DNA from: Hyalella azteca
Lineage: Eukaryota > Arthropoda > Malacostraca > Amphipoda > Hyalellidae
Direction: 5' to 3'
Assembly (NCBI RefSeq): GCF_000764305.2
Contig: NW_025944285.1
Coordinates: 1-64,000, forward strand
DNA length: 64,000 bases
Shown: positions 24,601 through 38,981 of the stretch, piece by piece
How the letters are laid out: each line of letters opens with the position of its first letter
Numbering within the stretch: position 1 is the first letter of the stretch
The notes under the pieces: generated by a model
The model's database searches: none
Told to the model about the DNA's origin: nothing
Seen by the model: the letters and a program-made list of their open reading frames with translations, nothing else
Made by a program: the position numbers and the translations under genes

Positions 24601-27153
24601 TTTTCATAAAAGTCAAGATCGATGCACTTACTGAAGTATTTAGATTGACAGTAAACCGTTAGTGAATATTGTTATCGTGCTATATGTTTAATCTCTCCAC
24701 ATTTTTTCTTACAAATAATGTTCAAAATTAGTTAATTTACACAAATTTTCACTGAACCTTTAACCACGATCTCTCATCCATCGCCTTATGATTACCCAGA
24801 ATAAGAGAAATGTATTAAATTTACGTAAATACATTTTGAGACCTTATCGCACAATTTTCTTACCAGATTAGTTACTATTGAAATGATGCATGTATTAATT
24901 GCACACAGCACTTACAGCTAATCAAATTTTTAGCCCGTGTTGATAATTTTTATCGCCGTTTAAACCGATAATGATTCGCTGATTGTTTAGTGAAGTGGGG
25001 AATTTCAGAAAGGATTATGAATAAATTCTGACTCAATTTCCGAATCGTATAATTTCAATTATCATATAAATGAAATTCACAAAAGGAATGAAAGAGATCG
25101 TGAGGAGAATGAAATGTGATTCATCGGTTCATTTCAACTTTATTTGAAATTTGCGTTGTTAACTACATTTAATCAATCATGTGCGGGTGAACACACGCGT
25201 GTAGTGCCAGCCTGATGCACATATATCGGTGGCAGATCCTTTGTATTTAGATCAAATGTTTTGCCTTACTAACATGACGAAATCTTCCATAATTTCCTTA
25301 TTCTACCATTACTACGAACCATTAACAAATAAGAGGCACGAATAATACACTGTGTTTGTTTTCGGGGGTATATTTATTTATGTAACTAAAAAGTACTAAA
25401 ATATGGAATTGTGGTTGAAAGCTTCTTCACCTCTGCAGCATTTGAATTATAGGCTCTACGAGCAATTTTATTCGTATAAATGCTGCTTAGCTATGGGGTG
25501 CACTGTACAGAAGCTTCCGATTTTTTCACTCCATTTTGGCATCGGTAACTAATTTGAAAATAGTGGAGGGTACGAAATCACACATCGTACAGCCGAGTAA
25601 ACGACCAATGAGATTCTTCATTGGAACATTACAACGTTGCGCACTCATGGTGCTATGTTACTGCGTTTCATAGCCTACATGAGAGTACCATTCTTTTGGT
25701 CTACGGAATTGTAGCTACAAATTTCAATATCCTTGCGAATGAGAAGATACTATTGTTGATCCATTCAAGATCATTTTCTCTAAGGGTATATATTCAAGCG
25801 CATTTGATGAAAACTTTCCCTCCTGTTTCATTGATCAATCATATTCAATGTTCAATTTGTCATAATAATACTAGAAACTTAAAAACAGAAATTAGATCGC
25901 GGTGCCATGCAATAATGCTCCCAACGTCGAAGTGGTTCAGAAACATGGGAATCTCATAACCGGCTCATAAGGAACATTATACATTATATATCCTCTCACT
26001 CTTTCAAATAAGACCAAATATGTTGAGTTGACGGTCAATCAAATAACTGATAGTTATGATTGTATAGCACACTAACTGCTGCTTCACACCTGTTGGCACA
26101 AGCTATAATCTCTCAGATAATTATATAATATTGAATATTATGGGTTTAAAACCATTTGAATATATATATTATACTACTAGTTCAACCAAGGTCAGGATGT
26201 CTTGATGCAATCCCTCACCGATCATGCAATCCGTTATTTTTCAATAATTTCATAAAGCCAGCCTTAACACTCAATCTTTTGCACAACTATTTTATAGGTA
26301 TTTTATCCAAGAGTTTCTATTCGTTAGTAACTGTTTGTTTAACAGAAATCGTCCAGTAAAGTACAAAATGCGCAGCAATTATTCAAAAGGCTAGAAGCCT
26401 ACCTTTTAAAAATTTGATTTCTCAAATATATATGTATGCTATAGCACATAAAGCAAATTACTATTAGCGGCAAGGGTTAATATATTTTTAAGCCGATTTA
26501 AATTAAATGAAGCAGGTTCAGAAATTACTGGACAGATGAGTGTGAAATCAATAATTTTCAATTAGCCGTTAGATGAAAAGTTAGGGATTCCGTGAGATTA
26601 AGACGATGAAATCAATAATTTAGTAACCTGAATTTTGTTTCCTGCTGCTATAGAAGCTGTAACACCCATCAAGTGTTGCACGCAACCCAGTATTTACAAC
26701 ACACTGTAAATGACAACCATGAATCGCGCACGTTAATTATGTGGTGATTGCAGATAACAAGTAGCAGAGGTTCCTCGCAGTACCCACACTAGCGCTAAAT
26801 CTGCCAGCTCTGTAAAATTCTACGCACCAGTAATGTCTTTTTCCCAAGATTATTCAGAAAAGAAAGTAATTTCTGTAATAGCTCTGCGGAGGTACATTAG
26901 TTTACATGCGTTGCTCGCATAGTCTGCTAGCAGTTTATTTTATAATTAGTAAGGATGAGAGACGACATGGAGTTTTCTTACAAGCTGAGCAAAGCTTAGC
27001 AAGAATACACGTTCAAGTCTCAACCGAACTAAGCTACCTGGTGAAAATTTGGTTACATTATCAAAGACTGATATGGCATATGAATCCATATATGTTGCAG
27101 TTTATCGTGATGAAACAAATTTATCCAAGTGAATGATCTTGCCGAAAAATTTG
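21620..27153. other. Mostly AT-rich non-coding sequence, one 186-codon open frame of doubtful meaning
   Basis: A plus-strand frame at 21,716-22,276 follows a GC-richer patch (21,640-21,720). It starts MVEFWSRTTEVTRNYK and includes hydrophobic stretches (around residues 50-95). It shows no family motif and no splice or polyadenylation context, so I do not call it a gene. A 109-codon frame at 24,333-24,662 is similarly unsupported. Confidence 0.4.
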
Positions 27154-27226
27154 CGCCTTCTGGGTTATATCGAGTAGTTTTAAATAACTGAAAATTATTT
27201 TAAACTACTTGATATAACCCAGATGC
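27154..27226. repeat. 73-bp hairpin-forming inverted repeat
   Basis: The left arm CTGGGTTATATCGAGTAGTT.. and the right arm ..AACTACTTGATATAACCCAG pair over about 33 bp with few mismatches around a 7-nt loop (CTGAAAA). It could be a miniature fold-back element or a miRNA-like precursor. The pairing is obvious in the sequence; its role is unknown. Confidence 0.8.
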
Positions 27227-30200
27227 GATTTCTGTGGTATTCAGCGCTATTGCAAAAAGTCTGTACAAGCGCGACCCACTAGCAACAAAAAGAATGGAGG
27301 TTTCTATAATAAATGCGGTAAAATGTTATATATGACGTTTGGTTTTGTACATTTTTATTTCCGTTTACTCGAATAAAATTATAAAAAATATTCGCATACG
27401 AAATTTATTTATGTGAAAGAATCAAATATTTTAGATTTATTACGTTGTCATTAGAAAATAGAGTTTTGGAATCAATGGGACACGAGAAACATCAATTTGA
27501 ATTTTTGTTAATAATCCATTAATGTATGCAATAGGTTCAACGTTGTTGCGAAGAACATACGTCTGCAGATCATTCCCTGTTTGTAATAAAATAGTGGCAG
27601 CAATAATTGAAAAATGATTTTGTTGGTGTCGAAGAGGTTTGGCGTGTTTAGGAATTGGCCGTCAATAATAGATCGCGATAAGCGCTATTATCCTTGTCAT
27701 ACCGCGGTGATGGAGCTGGTACAGATTTATCGTAGGTGATTATTTTTTATTAATGGAATGAATATTAAGTTTCGATGGTTTACCCGAAAAATTGAACTAT
27801 CAAAAACATTAAATTTAATTGTAAAAATACAACGGACCAGTTTTGTCTAGTTTAATATTTATCTCGCACAAAATATTATCCCACAGAATTCTATTACCTG
27901 TACAAAATTCTTACATGTGTGGCAAATTAATAATTTTAGGGACTAATGGAGTATGAAATCACACTGCAAAATAGTTTCATGCTCCAAAATATTACAAGAT
28001 TTCTTAAGAACCGCCCTGGATGTCTTCGATCTCGATCTTAACCGAAAAGCAAGTCAATCACTGAGCGAGGGTCACATGATAGACTAACGAATCTTGCCTG
28101 ACTTTAGGCTCGTCAATAATAATAATAACAGCAAACACAATAAATAATAATAATAAATTTCGATAATTGTTTGTAGGTTGTCACACAATTTCTGTCCTAT
28201 TTTGGGTAGGCCGATTCACCAATCACTCTCATTGACCCATCACTTAATTTGGGCTAAAATAAGTTGCATATATAGAACAAACTAGCCTAAATATTCAGTG
28301 TAAACTTTCCAAACTGGTTATATTGCTACTTCTAATTTCTAAAGGTCTTGATGGTTGCACTTTGATCTGAAATGCCGTTGAAATTTAGTAACATTTACTT
28401 CAGGAAATTGTCGATGATAACCTGATGCAAGAGATCAACCGTCGAGACGGTGATTTAAAGACAGAAATGTCATCGAGAGAGATCGAGAGCTGTCCGTTCG
28501 TGTCGCTAGAGAGAATTTGGAATATTGCGTGTTATAGATGAAGTTGAACTGAGATAATTTATGGAGACTGCGATGTCAAGCCCATCTTTATTGAAACCAT
28601 ACATCAAAAAGAGCTTGCTTTATTGAGGGGCTTGGGCCAGGTTTAGATGAACGGAAATTCGTACAGTAAATGATTTTATTTCAGTCCGAAAACTTACAGA
28701 TACTAATGTAGAGATAAGAGCAGTGTTAATTGTGTAATGGTAATTCTTGTCATTTATGTATTCTTTTTTCCTAAAAATTTAGGCGTATAACATCAAAACT
28801 TTTGTAATGATTTTATCATTCATATTTACTAGTAAGTTTGTTTTTAGATATATTTTCCCTAATTATAACGACTAATATTTATTTGATCCTATAAATACGA
28901 AAAACATTATCAAGTGAATTCTTCAATTTCAAACATTAACTGTAAAGTTCTACTGCTAGTGACTTTTGTTCATAATATAAACTCTTGCGCAATGAAACAG
29001 TAAGCTTGCATTTCCGGACGTTGAATGAGTAACTGTTCTATCGAAACCCTTCAAAAAATAGTTGGATGGTTTTTAGTTGATTGACATTTTGTTCTGTTTT
29101 ACTCGTGCGCAATAGCGCAAATGAAGGAACTTGTAAATGTTTGAAAAAAAAACTTTAAAATAAACTGGACAACAAATTTTTTGGATCATAAAACATTTGT
29201 GAAAAGAAATGTGAAAAGAAAAGACATCAAAAGAAACTCTGTGACAAAATGAAAATTTCTGTAAGTTATTAAATATATGACAGAATCAATTTTTATAGAT
29301 GGACATTTAGAGTGGCTTTATACTGCGATTGAAAATACCTTTAATAACCCGACTTAATTTAGGTAGTTTATTCTAACAGCAGGAAAAGCAGTACTTGAGT
29401 ACAGAGCGGCATGAGGCACGTATGAAGCTCTCCAATACGTCGTCAATACCTGACTATAGTTTAGGTAAAGTATCCTGGAACACATACCGTGAAATAATAA
29501 TATTACTACATCACGTATTTCATGATTACCTGTAGGTTCCTGAACGCGGCCCAAACTTATGTCGGAGCATGATAAGTTATAATTAAAATTTAATGACTAG
29601 AAATTTATGTATTGGAAGAAATATTCCAGGTGTTCAAATAAATATCACATATAAGTACATTTACTGCGGCTTCCAGCAAAGACAAAACAACCCGTGGTTG
29701 AAAAATTGTATAAATTTCAATTCGTCTAGGCAATGAAACGCATGCATTAAATGTCACGCATGCAGGAGATTAGAACGATATCCAACAATTTTGTTTTTGA
29801 ATAATAAAATTTGCTACGTTTCATTTTTGCTGCCATGTTATAGTAGGGAGATTGTTAGGTGTTTTTTCGTTAATTGAAGAGCGAATATTAATTTCATCTG
29901 CGTGTAAAATTGGAAAATTTTCAAACCCTATAAGAGTATTCGAATCCTTAGACGATTCATATCAACCGTCTAATGTTTGGGGCAAAAATTCCATCAATAA
30001 ATTGCGTCATTTCAAGAGTATTATGCCTGAAAAGCACACTATGCCCAAGGAAATAAGTGTTTTTTATTCATGTTGATTACACATGAAGAATTGTTCCAGC
30101 TGCAGCTGGGGGTGGCTGCGATGCTGTAACCTCGAATAAGATGAATTTAAATGAATGTTATGTATTCTCAAAAAGTTCTCATTCAATTTGTGGATAATAA

Positions 30201-33200
30201 TTCTGCATTAGTGTTTTAAAAGATGAGGGATGTACCTAGCTGGTAATTTGTTCCAATGGTACGATAGTATTTCATACAATGATCGAAGAAGTCGCCGAGT
30301 GGTCGAAATCAGCAAGATTTGATCAGTGCGTTGTAGGTCCCCTTACAATGTTGAAATGATCAATAATAGAAGAAGAGATTTCAACAGGATTGATGGAGAG
30401 ATTGATTTACCGACAAATTTTCAAGTGTCATATATTGTTGAATACTCGTAACGAACAATCAAGCAGGAAGACCTAGGGACTTAATCGCATATTGCCCGGA
30501 GCTGTCAAATTTGAATAATGATTTGAGCTATTTTTAATGTTTCACCGATTGAAATGGAAAAATTCGCCGCGAACCACAACATCGTGCATGTATATAAATA
30601 TTAATTCCAAGAATCTCAGAAATGGCAATCCAAAATTTTCGAACCGGACGATCATAAATCTTTATATATATATTTTTGTAAAACTAATTTCAAAACTCTC
30701 TTCTGATTATCGCCTGATCGAAACGCTTCCACTCCTTTGTTTCGTGTGCATCTCTATACGTACGATGCGATACATATTGCAGAAGCATGCGCTTTACATT
30801 CGAACGCTTAAAACTCGAGAAAAAAGGAACTTCTTCGGTCGAAGAGAATATTTTCAAAGCTTAAAAGTCAATTAGTCTAAATTTGTTTTAAAGAAAAATT
30901 TTTGCGCAAAACCAGAATTCATTGGAATTCTAATATGAAGTTCCTTTTCTTTTAAAGTGACAGCATTTTCATAGAGAGTAGCAGTTTTAACGATGATTAA
31001 TCTAGTATTGATGGTGCACTTATGTTATCGCCATGCTGTTATCAGTTTAATGTTTCTAATTGAATTATATTCTGATTTGTATAGCCTAGTAAGCTAATTA
31101 GCTAATGCACATGCTCTAACTGGGAACTTCTAAAGCTGTGTTCCACCACATGGTGAAACATGGCGTTCTCATTTTCTCTTGTTGTGATCTCCTAGGTTGA
31201 TCTAATACAATTTTCGGTAATATTTTTGATCACTCACCATCATGTAACATTTAAGTTTCAACTGCACCCAGTTTTTCCCTAATTAGTTGATACAATTTTG
31301 TCTTTTCGCACAGGATAAAGAATAAATCGTTTTTTAAGTGGAAGCCGTAACAATGGATGAAAAATACCTTTTATATTGATATGCATTGTTCTTATGTTTC
31401 CAAAACTCAGCGGGTTGTATTAACATGCGTATGTGTGAAATATATATTCAAGTTAACCCTCCTTACAGTCCCGTAACAGTTTGAAAGAAGAGAAATTTTC
31501 AAACGTAATTTTACGTACAATATACGACCTTACACTCGAGGGTTAGTAAATTTAAAATGAAGTAATTTCTAAAGAAGCTGGTCTCGTGTGGTTCAAATGC
31601 AAATCGTTATCATATTATCCTTTGAATCGTAAAACCGTCTAAAAAAGTAAAATGTATGAACTAAAAATTATGAAGGACCTCGAAAGCGTTTACGTAGTAC
31701 TTGAAAGGTCCTCGCGCAACTCGTGGTCCCATATAGGTTGAGAACCACAAACGGTCATTAATTTTAATGTATGACGCCTCACTTGTTTTAAATGTGAGAA
31801 GCGATGCTCCTAACGCCTATGCAAGTAGATGAAATGTTTAATAAGGAGGGAAAGATGAACTTTAGAAGTTGTTCAAAAATATTTAACTTTTGAAACCATG
31901 ATGTGAAGAAATAAAAAAGGTAGGTATATTTTCACATTTGATATTATTATTTTAGCAGTGTGACTTAAAAGATTTACACTCCATGAAAAGTGAGATACTT
32001 TTCATATCTTTAAAGTTTTTAATTTAAGATTCCCCACAGATCTCTCGTAAAAAGAAAGCAGAGATTAAACATGCAAAATAAGCAGACAATGAAGCTACTT
32101 GAGTTCATACAATTGATCTGCTGCCTGACCCGACGCTGCATTACACGAGCCTGAGACGTGTTATACAGACGATGGGGCGGCCGCGTCATGGCCCAATTAC
32201 GGAAGTTCCCCCAGAAAATCTCTTTGGTTAACTCTTCCTGCACCGCAATGGACTTCATAATGGGTGGTGGCTGCAGCCTCATCACACCAGCAAGTTTTAC
32301 CAAATGTTGCTGCCGTTGGCACTTTTTAATTACCTAACTCACTCTTGTGCAATCTTCGTGGAAAAAGTTTTATGTTCGGTTTTATTCCCTCACACCTGAA
32401 CTGAAGGTCTTATTCATGAATCTTGCCTAGAATTTAGTGATGGCCATCGAAATTAGTATTCGAGTTTTCTTGTTTACATTTTCTTGTAAATTGGCGTTCA
32501 TCATCATCCCTTTCGCGCGTGACCGATACTGAGAAAATGATGAGGAATTTATTATGGCGTGCTCCGATCGAGAATGACAGAAAAAAATGTACGGGGAATT
32601 TAGAGATTCTTATCGAACTATTTTGAAATGACGTAATTACTCTCGATATTTTATCTGGATCTCTTTCAGCGGGGCAAAATGATGCTCACGTAGAATTATC
32701 CCTATATAGAATCGAACAAGAAAAGCGTGAATTTACGGAAAAAATATGATTCTTTGCATATTGCTGATCGAGATAGATTACGAATAAACTATTTATGTCG
32801 ATGAATCATTTAAATTCTTTGCTTTGTTCTTAGCATTTCTTATGAAATTTATAAATCTTTAATTCTTCAAAACAATCGCCAATTCATCTTAAAATTATAA
32901 ACGAAAGGCAGGGACTTTTCAAAAAGCACAGCTGTGTCATTCACAGAGGAAATCGACATTTATTTAAAGGCCTAAAACAGGTGAAGCTGCTACCTTATCA
33001 TTGCTAGGTCCACAAAAAGATCGGATTTAAGCGTTACATTGATGCTGCTTTTTATTTAGAACGATTCTTATCTACACTGTTCAGGACATCAGCATAAAAT
33101 GAAGGCGAACTAATTCATACTTCATCGACTATTATCAAGGCGTTCCATTTATGTTCCCTTCACCATGTCATGATTAATATTTACAAAATACACAACTACT

Positions 33201-35481
33201 TGGGACTCGCGCGTCCTTAGAACTAATATTGTAAATTTCGTTCGCAGTTGATCACGTGGACTCACCCCTTTGCGTAGCAATGTTAGGGTAAATAAAATGT
33301 TCCTGTTAGGGTAAATCCAGTTCCTGATGAGTAACATTCCGTGGAGTTAAATTCTGATTTATAAATTGAAATTAATTTTTTATGGGTCCGCCAATTCGGG
33401 TTTTTTGCTTTTCAGACTCAATATAATTTCTGAATATTATCACCGATCTGGCCCTAGTTCCAATAGTAAGGCTTCATGCACAATTGACAGTAGCAGTTGA
33501 AGCCATTATTTGGATTCGAAATTTATCTAAATTGGACTACAGTTCCATTCCTCGAAGCTATCAAGTTAGTGGAAATAGTTGAATACCTAATAATAGTCTA
33601 TAATCTCTAAAATCCTGATACTCTTAGATAAATATAAATTCAGATTGCTGATCATAATATATAATGCAAAAAATATATATTGCATTAAATTGTTAAAAAT
33701 TGCAGTCAGTGCGAAGGATAAAAATAATTTTAGACTCACCATGACTAAGAAACATTTGCAGAATGAGTTTAATTGAACATTGTTAGCTTCACATAATTAA
33801 TTAGAATATTACTAACCAATAAAAAATTAAGCGTTATAAATAAGAAATAAAGTTTTCCTTAGTTGTAGAAGCATTGATTTAACTAATTAAGAGCCTCTTT
33901 AAATATAAGCCATGCAATTGTAGTGATATGATTTCAAAGAGGAACGATTATTAAAAATAATTATATGTTCAATTATGATAAGTTCATGAAATAATGATAA
34001 GTGCAAATTCATAGAAACACGAAATCAACAATGAATTTAATTATTTATGTGAACTAAATATTGAAAAAGGAAACGGTACTTTCAACTTCTCGTCAACGAC
34101 TGTCGTGAAATACTATTGTGAAAAGAAGAAAAATAGAAGAGGCACTGCAGACGTTATATAAATAGGAGATAGAGATCATGAGAGATAATGGAGAGATAAT
34201 AGAGAGATAATGGAGAGAGCGAGGGTTGATGTGCTCAAGTAATCGTGTTTGACACCAAGAGTGATTGCGAGCAGCCTGAGGCCGCTGCCCCCTCATCTAT
34301 CGGGTCTTTGATGTTCACAGAAGCCTGGTATTAGATCCCTTCTTGCCAGAGCCAAGTTCACTGCTTCAAATACCGCTCATACGCTAACTCTGACATAAGA
34401 TGCTGCTCTAAGGCAGTCATCTTATTGAGGGCAATATATTGACTATATGGCAATATATTGACTCAAGTGCAAGAAATAAGAAAAATAGGATAATTTCAAA
34501 AACGGGATTCGTAGGACTCTCGACATCCTTTCAACAAAAGTCATCGTTCTATTTCAATAGGGATGAAATCGCGTTCGTTCAAGACATTCAATGAAGGTTT
34601 TTATACATAGCCAGGTGCTACATACTTTATTCGGAAGAGAACAAATGGCTTTAAATTTGTTGGAGGTAAATCAAAGTACATTAGACAGGTCTCTTCTTGA
34701 GTCTAATCGATCACTCAGTTCAATATTTGGAGAGTCACCCATGCTGGAAAAAGTCACGAAGAAGCCAAAATTTTAACCAATTTTTTTACTTTCTCGCAGT
34801 ATTAAAGCTTTAACATCGTCTCATAAGACTGATTATATATTTTTTGGTCCCAAAACGGCGATGCATGACATTCGGTGACGCCTCGAAGTCATAAGGCTGC
34901 GCCCATGCATTACTTAATCACAGGGAGAGCCTTACAACTCATAGCCTCTTAATCGTTCTCTTTATGATCTTATGCGACCCGTCTTTACAGCTCCATAATT
35001 CGGCACGCCCTAGCATTAAAACTGCCACAACACTGCGCCATCAACTGATTGGCAAGAACAGAAGCTCTATCAAATAAACTTCTGACACAAGTTTTGCAGC
35101 AGATTTGTTTACATCGAGACAACAAAATGGTCAAACTTGGAACATTTTGTAAGATGAGGAGCAGTTGAGGAATTCGATTGTTTAAATGGTTCTAGGAGGT
35201 TTATTGAAGAAGAACATGCAAACTTGTGTTAAATGATGAGATGTCAAACAAAGTTCCATTGTATGCACTACCAACACATTTGAAACCCTCAGTACAATAA
35301 TTATTTTAACGAATAAAAGCATAAAGGTTGATAATTGGACAAAGCATTGCAATAATCTATTTTCATAGTATACTCAAAAACATGCAGGTCTATAGTCCTG
35401 GTTATGAAACTCTTCCGTTTGTCACATAAATTTCTTGAATTCTTGATTCTATTTCAAATAAGCTGATCGAATGTACAGGTA
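27227..35481. other. Long AT-rich non-coding stretch
   Basis: No gene recognised in 8.3 kb. It contains simple AAT-type runs near 28,108-28,160 and a GAGAGATAATG microsatellite at about 34,165-34,225. A minus-strand frame at 32,019-32,303 has a hydrophobic C-terminal part but no supporting splice sites or family match. Confidence 0.45.
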
Positions 35482-36082
35482 GGGTAACATGGGGCAGCGA
35501 GCCCACTGCGGGTCACGGGCCCATAGCGGGTTTCTCGCTAAGTATGGCAGATTTTGGTCCGTGTTCTCTACCGCCTGTCGACAGTTTCACTGGGATGAAG
35601 TGTACGGATTTACGTTTTGCTAAGTGTTTGCGTTATTAAGTTCTTTGCGAATAACTGTTTTAGTCCAGATAAAAATTTTTTTGCAGCTAAAGAAAGTTTT
35701 TTTCGATTATTATAGATGAAGCTTTTGAAATTACTGTGAATTATTTTTTCAAAGTAATATTTATAGGGATAATTTTGAGACCAAGTTTAGACTATTAGCT
35801 TTTAAAATAAAATGTTGACACGATATAAATTGAAATGATACCTATTGGGGGCAACGGGCCCACGCGTGTCACGGGGCAAAGCGCCCATGGTGAAGTCTTG
35901 TGTTATACATCATTAGATTTGGCTCAATGACCATTTCAAACTATGACTAGCTTTTTAAATTACAAATTACACTTCATATTGCATGATTTTTTTATTTGCC
36001 GCCTCAAGTCAGCAGGTTTACTTTGTAGTTATGCGTATTTATGACCACTTATCGAGTTATTGACTCTTGCCTTGCCAAAAGT

Positions 36083-36146
36083 TGATTTCAGTCAACACCA
36101 ATGAGCCAAAAGTTGATGAGAGTCTTTATGGTGTTGGCTGAAATCA
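36083..36146. repeat. 18-bp inverted repeat inside the 1.28-kb element
   Basis: TGATTTCAGTCAACACCA (36,083-36,100) and TGGTGTTGGCTGAAATCA (36,129-36,146) are inverse copies with one mismatch and a 28-nt loop. AAAAGTTGAT also occurs twice here as a direct repeat. Confidence 0.85.
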
Positions 36147-36214
36147 CGATTAGGTACGAATTCTCTGCACATAATATCTGGATTATGGACGAAACTGGAA
36201 CGAAGTTTTTTCTG

Positions 36215-36405
36215 ATCAACTAAATATATTTTTTCTAGTCAAGGATACATTTTTTTATGTCAAGGACGAATTTTTTATCGCAAGGATATATTTTCAAGTC
36301 AAGGATATATATTTTTATGTCAATTAAATATTTTTCTTCACGTCAGTGATAGATTTTTTAAGCCAAGAGTATATTTTTTTCAAGTTAAGTATATGATTTT
36401 TTGAG
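36215..36405. repeat. Degenerate ~25-30-bp direct repeats inside the 1.28-kb element
   Basis: About seven variants of a TCAAGGATATATTTTTT-like motif follow one another. Spacing and sequence have diverged, in contrast to the well-conserved element ends. Confidence 0.6.
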
Positions 36406-36767
36406 TTGTTAATGAATGAGTGAATGTCATATTTTTTATTGCATTTTCTTATTTTTAACTGTACAGTGTTGTTTTATCATTTTTAAACGAAAAATATGCA
36501 ATTGTGGTAAAGGGATCAAGGGTGGGCGCCTTGCCCCAAGCCCATGGGCCCATTGCCCCAGGAGTGGGGCATTGGGCCCATTTTGACACTTTTTACAAAA
36601 CAGTGTTTCATTAAAAATTGAATGAACATATAGGCGTCTAATTCACATCATACATTCCTCATTAGTTGTACCTTTAAACAAAACAAAGAACCACCTTGTA
36701 TCAATTAAAAGTTCATCAAAAATTTAGTTTAAAAAAAGGGGGGGGCGCGCTGCCCCATGTTGCCCTA

Positions 36768-38741
36768 ACATTGACGTGCACATTTTTCATTAAAAGGTTC
36801 GCGAAAATTTATGAGGCCAAATTGAACTGGAACTATTCAGGAAAGGTTCTTCGATTACTCTAATACTTTTCCAGAACATATGCAGTGTGTTGTACGTGTA
36901 AAGTGTCTGTGACTGACAGCCATATCAAGATAGTCGATGCCACGTCGGGTGGTTCGTATGTAAGAATGTTGGAATCCTTGTGTGTGTTTAAGCGGAAACC
37001 TGGTCTTAATTTCGCCTACAGTTCTTATCCTCTTGAAATTGTAAATAATTAGGTTTGATGTTCCTTTGTCATTTTCTTATTACATAAATTTTAATTTCTT
37101 TCGTGTATATTTGTATTTTCACTCGTTATCTTTCTTGTATTCAATAGAATTTTTTAACTGATAATGGCACTAGTTCCCGAAACTTTTTCAATGAAGGAAT
37201 GGGGAAGTTACCTGACTTTTTTATCTTTATGATCTTGCGAAAGGACAATAATGATATATAAGTACTTATAATATCAGGACTAGAAAAACTAAACTGCACG
37301 CAACATCCATGAAGATACTAAGCAAGAGTTAGTCTGACGAATAAGAACAACGATTTTGAGTAACAGATAATGACTGGCGTACATATAGGAGCGGGCGAGC
37401 GATATTTCTATGACAACCTAACAACGGACATAAAATCATCAGACTTATAGCATATGAATAATGTATATATTAAAACTTAAGTAAATTATAGTATGAAAAA
37501 TATTGTATGAAAACTTTTAGGAAATTATCAGAATCATAAGTTAAGCCGATTGCTTAATTATCAGTATGTTCCATTGGTAGTTGTTTACAGTTGAGTGAGG
37601 AATTTCCTTCCTAACTTCAATCCAAGTGCCATTCGGTTATTTGCATGTCAATACCCTATCTCTAGTTGTATGTGAAAAAAAATTCGAACCACGCTAAATT
37701 GGTTTTTCCGGTTTCTTTCTCTCTGAAGAATCTGCTCATTTATGTTTAGGTGTCTTGTATCAGTGTGAGGAAACCTCCAGTTTCTTTGGTCGAGGGTTGA
37801 AGATGATTCGATACGGAGAAAGTTTCTCTAATACAGTTCGGGATGGAAAATTGTTTTTAACGAAAGGAAAGAAATAATCATCTGCGAAGCGAGGGAATCA
37901 CTTGAAGCCTCACCGAATTATTTGAATCTCCTACCGAATGAACTGGGCCGTGCGAGAATGCAAAAGCATAAATTTAATTCCATGTTTTAGCGAACGAATC
38001 TAAGATCTGACCAGTGACTGGCTGATGATATCGAGCGTAATTCACGGACCTAACTGCTACCCACAGGCCTCAACAATTGCAAGTTAATAAATATATTGAT
38101 TGAAAAATGATAATAGAATTTTTTGTGCTCCTGTATAAGGACCTCTGATGTTTAATGGGTCATTAAAAACTAAATGGAAAAGTCCGTCTAACTTTTTATC
38201 AAATGCGTTTTGAAGTACAACCAGGGAGTTTTGCTACTAACCTAGAAAGAGGCTTGATTCGTGGAGCCATGGAGGATTGAAAACTGAGGAACCTGCTAAA
38301 ATTATAGATTAGCTCCAGAATAATTAATTTATATTATTTTTCTCATCCATGTTCGCAAATATGTCCCTTCTTCTTGTGATTCTATTGTAATCAATGTTTA
38401 AATGATTTCCCACAGCATCAAAAAGTGTGTGGAAGGTTATCCTATAGGCTCATTTACTTCCTATTTTCTCCGAAAATTTAAACAGTAAGAATACTTTTCA
38501 GGGGGTTCTCTATTGTCCACGTTTACCGACATCAAGGGCCGATATTTCGATTAATTAATTTACCCACGTAAATTAATTATGAAATACTGAGATCTACAGA
38601 CAGTACGGCGTTATCATACCAATTAAAATTTATCTCAAACTGAAGGCAATTTAAACGTCGGTACTATTGAAACGTATCGTCTCAATAGTACTGCAGTAAT
38701 TTTAATGACAATATTTCCAATGAAAATAATAACAATATTAC
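36768..38741. other. AT-rich non-coding sequence
   Basis: No gene, RNA gene or transposon recognised. Confidence 0.5.
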
Positions 38742-38885
38742 CTGCTCGTGAAGTCTCTCAATAATCTGAGCTACGTACGGATGGCCGTCCGGTCTTCTTA
38801 CATATACTTGCGTGCGTCCTGGGATGTTTTGGCGGCGAGAGAAAATGAACATCGCGTCCGGCACACGAAAAAAACGTAGATGGCT
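38742..38885 (-). CDS. Possible internal coding exon, unknown protein
   Basis: A 144-nt (48-codon) open stretch on the minus strand is bounded by a splice-like acceptor (GCATGCAG, then AGC) and a good donor (CAG then GTAATA), with both ends in the same phase. The peptide contains VPDAMFIFSRRQ and VYVRRPDGHPYVAQIIERLH, ordinary globular-protein composition, and the DNA is CpG-containing and GC-richer than its surroundings. The VYVR..PYVAQI pattern faintly recalls BAH domains, but that is too weak to name. No partner exon was found. Confidence 0.3.
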
Positions 38886-38981
38886 CTGCATGCAAGCATC
38901 AACACGATACAAGTGGTGAGTTGAGGTCGCCGATGGTCGTTAAGATTTGAGGTCGGTCGTGTAGAAAGTCATTAACGATGA

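Larger units (their letters stand above)
35482..36765. mobile_element. 1,284-bp TA-flanked DNA element related to 16,761-17,227
   Basis: The ends GGGTAACATGGGGCAGCG and CGCTGCCCCATGTTGCCC form an inverted repeat flanked by TA on both sides (35,480-81 and 36,766-67). The outer ~70 bp on the left and ~380 bp on the right are near-identical to the shorter copy at 16.8-17.2 kb. The middle ~800 bp is extra. I found no transposase in it, so this copy is also non-autonomous. The middle contains an 18-bp inverted repeat and a run of degenerate short direct repeats. Confidence 0.9.
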
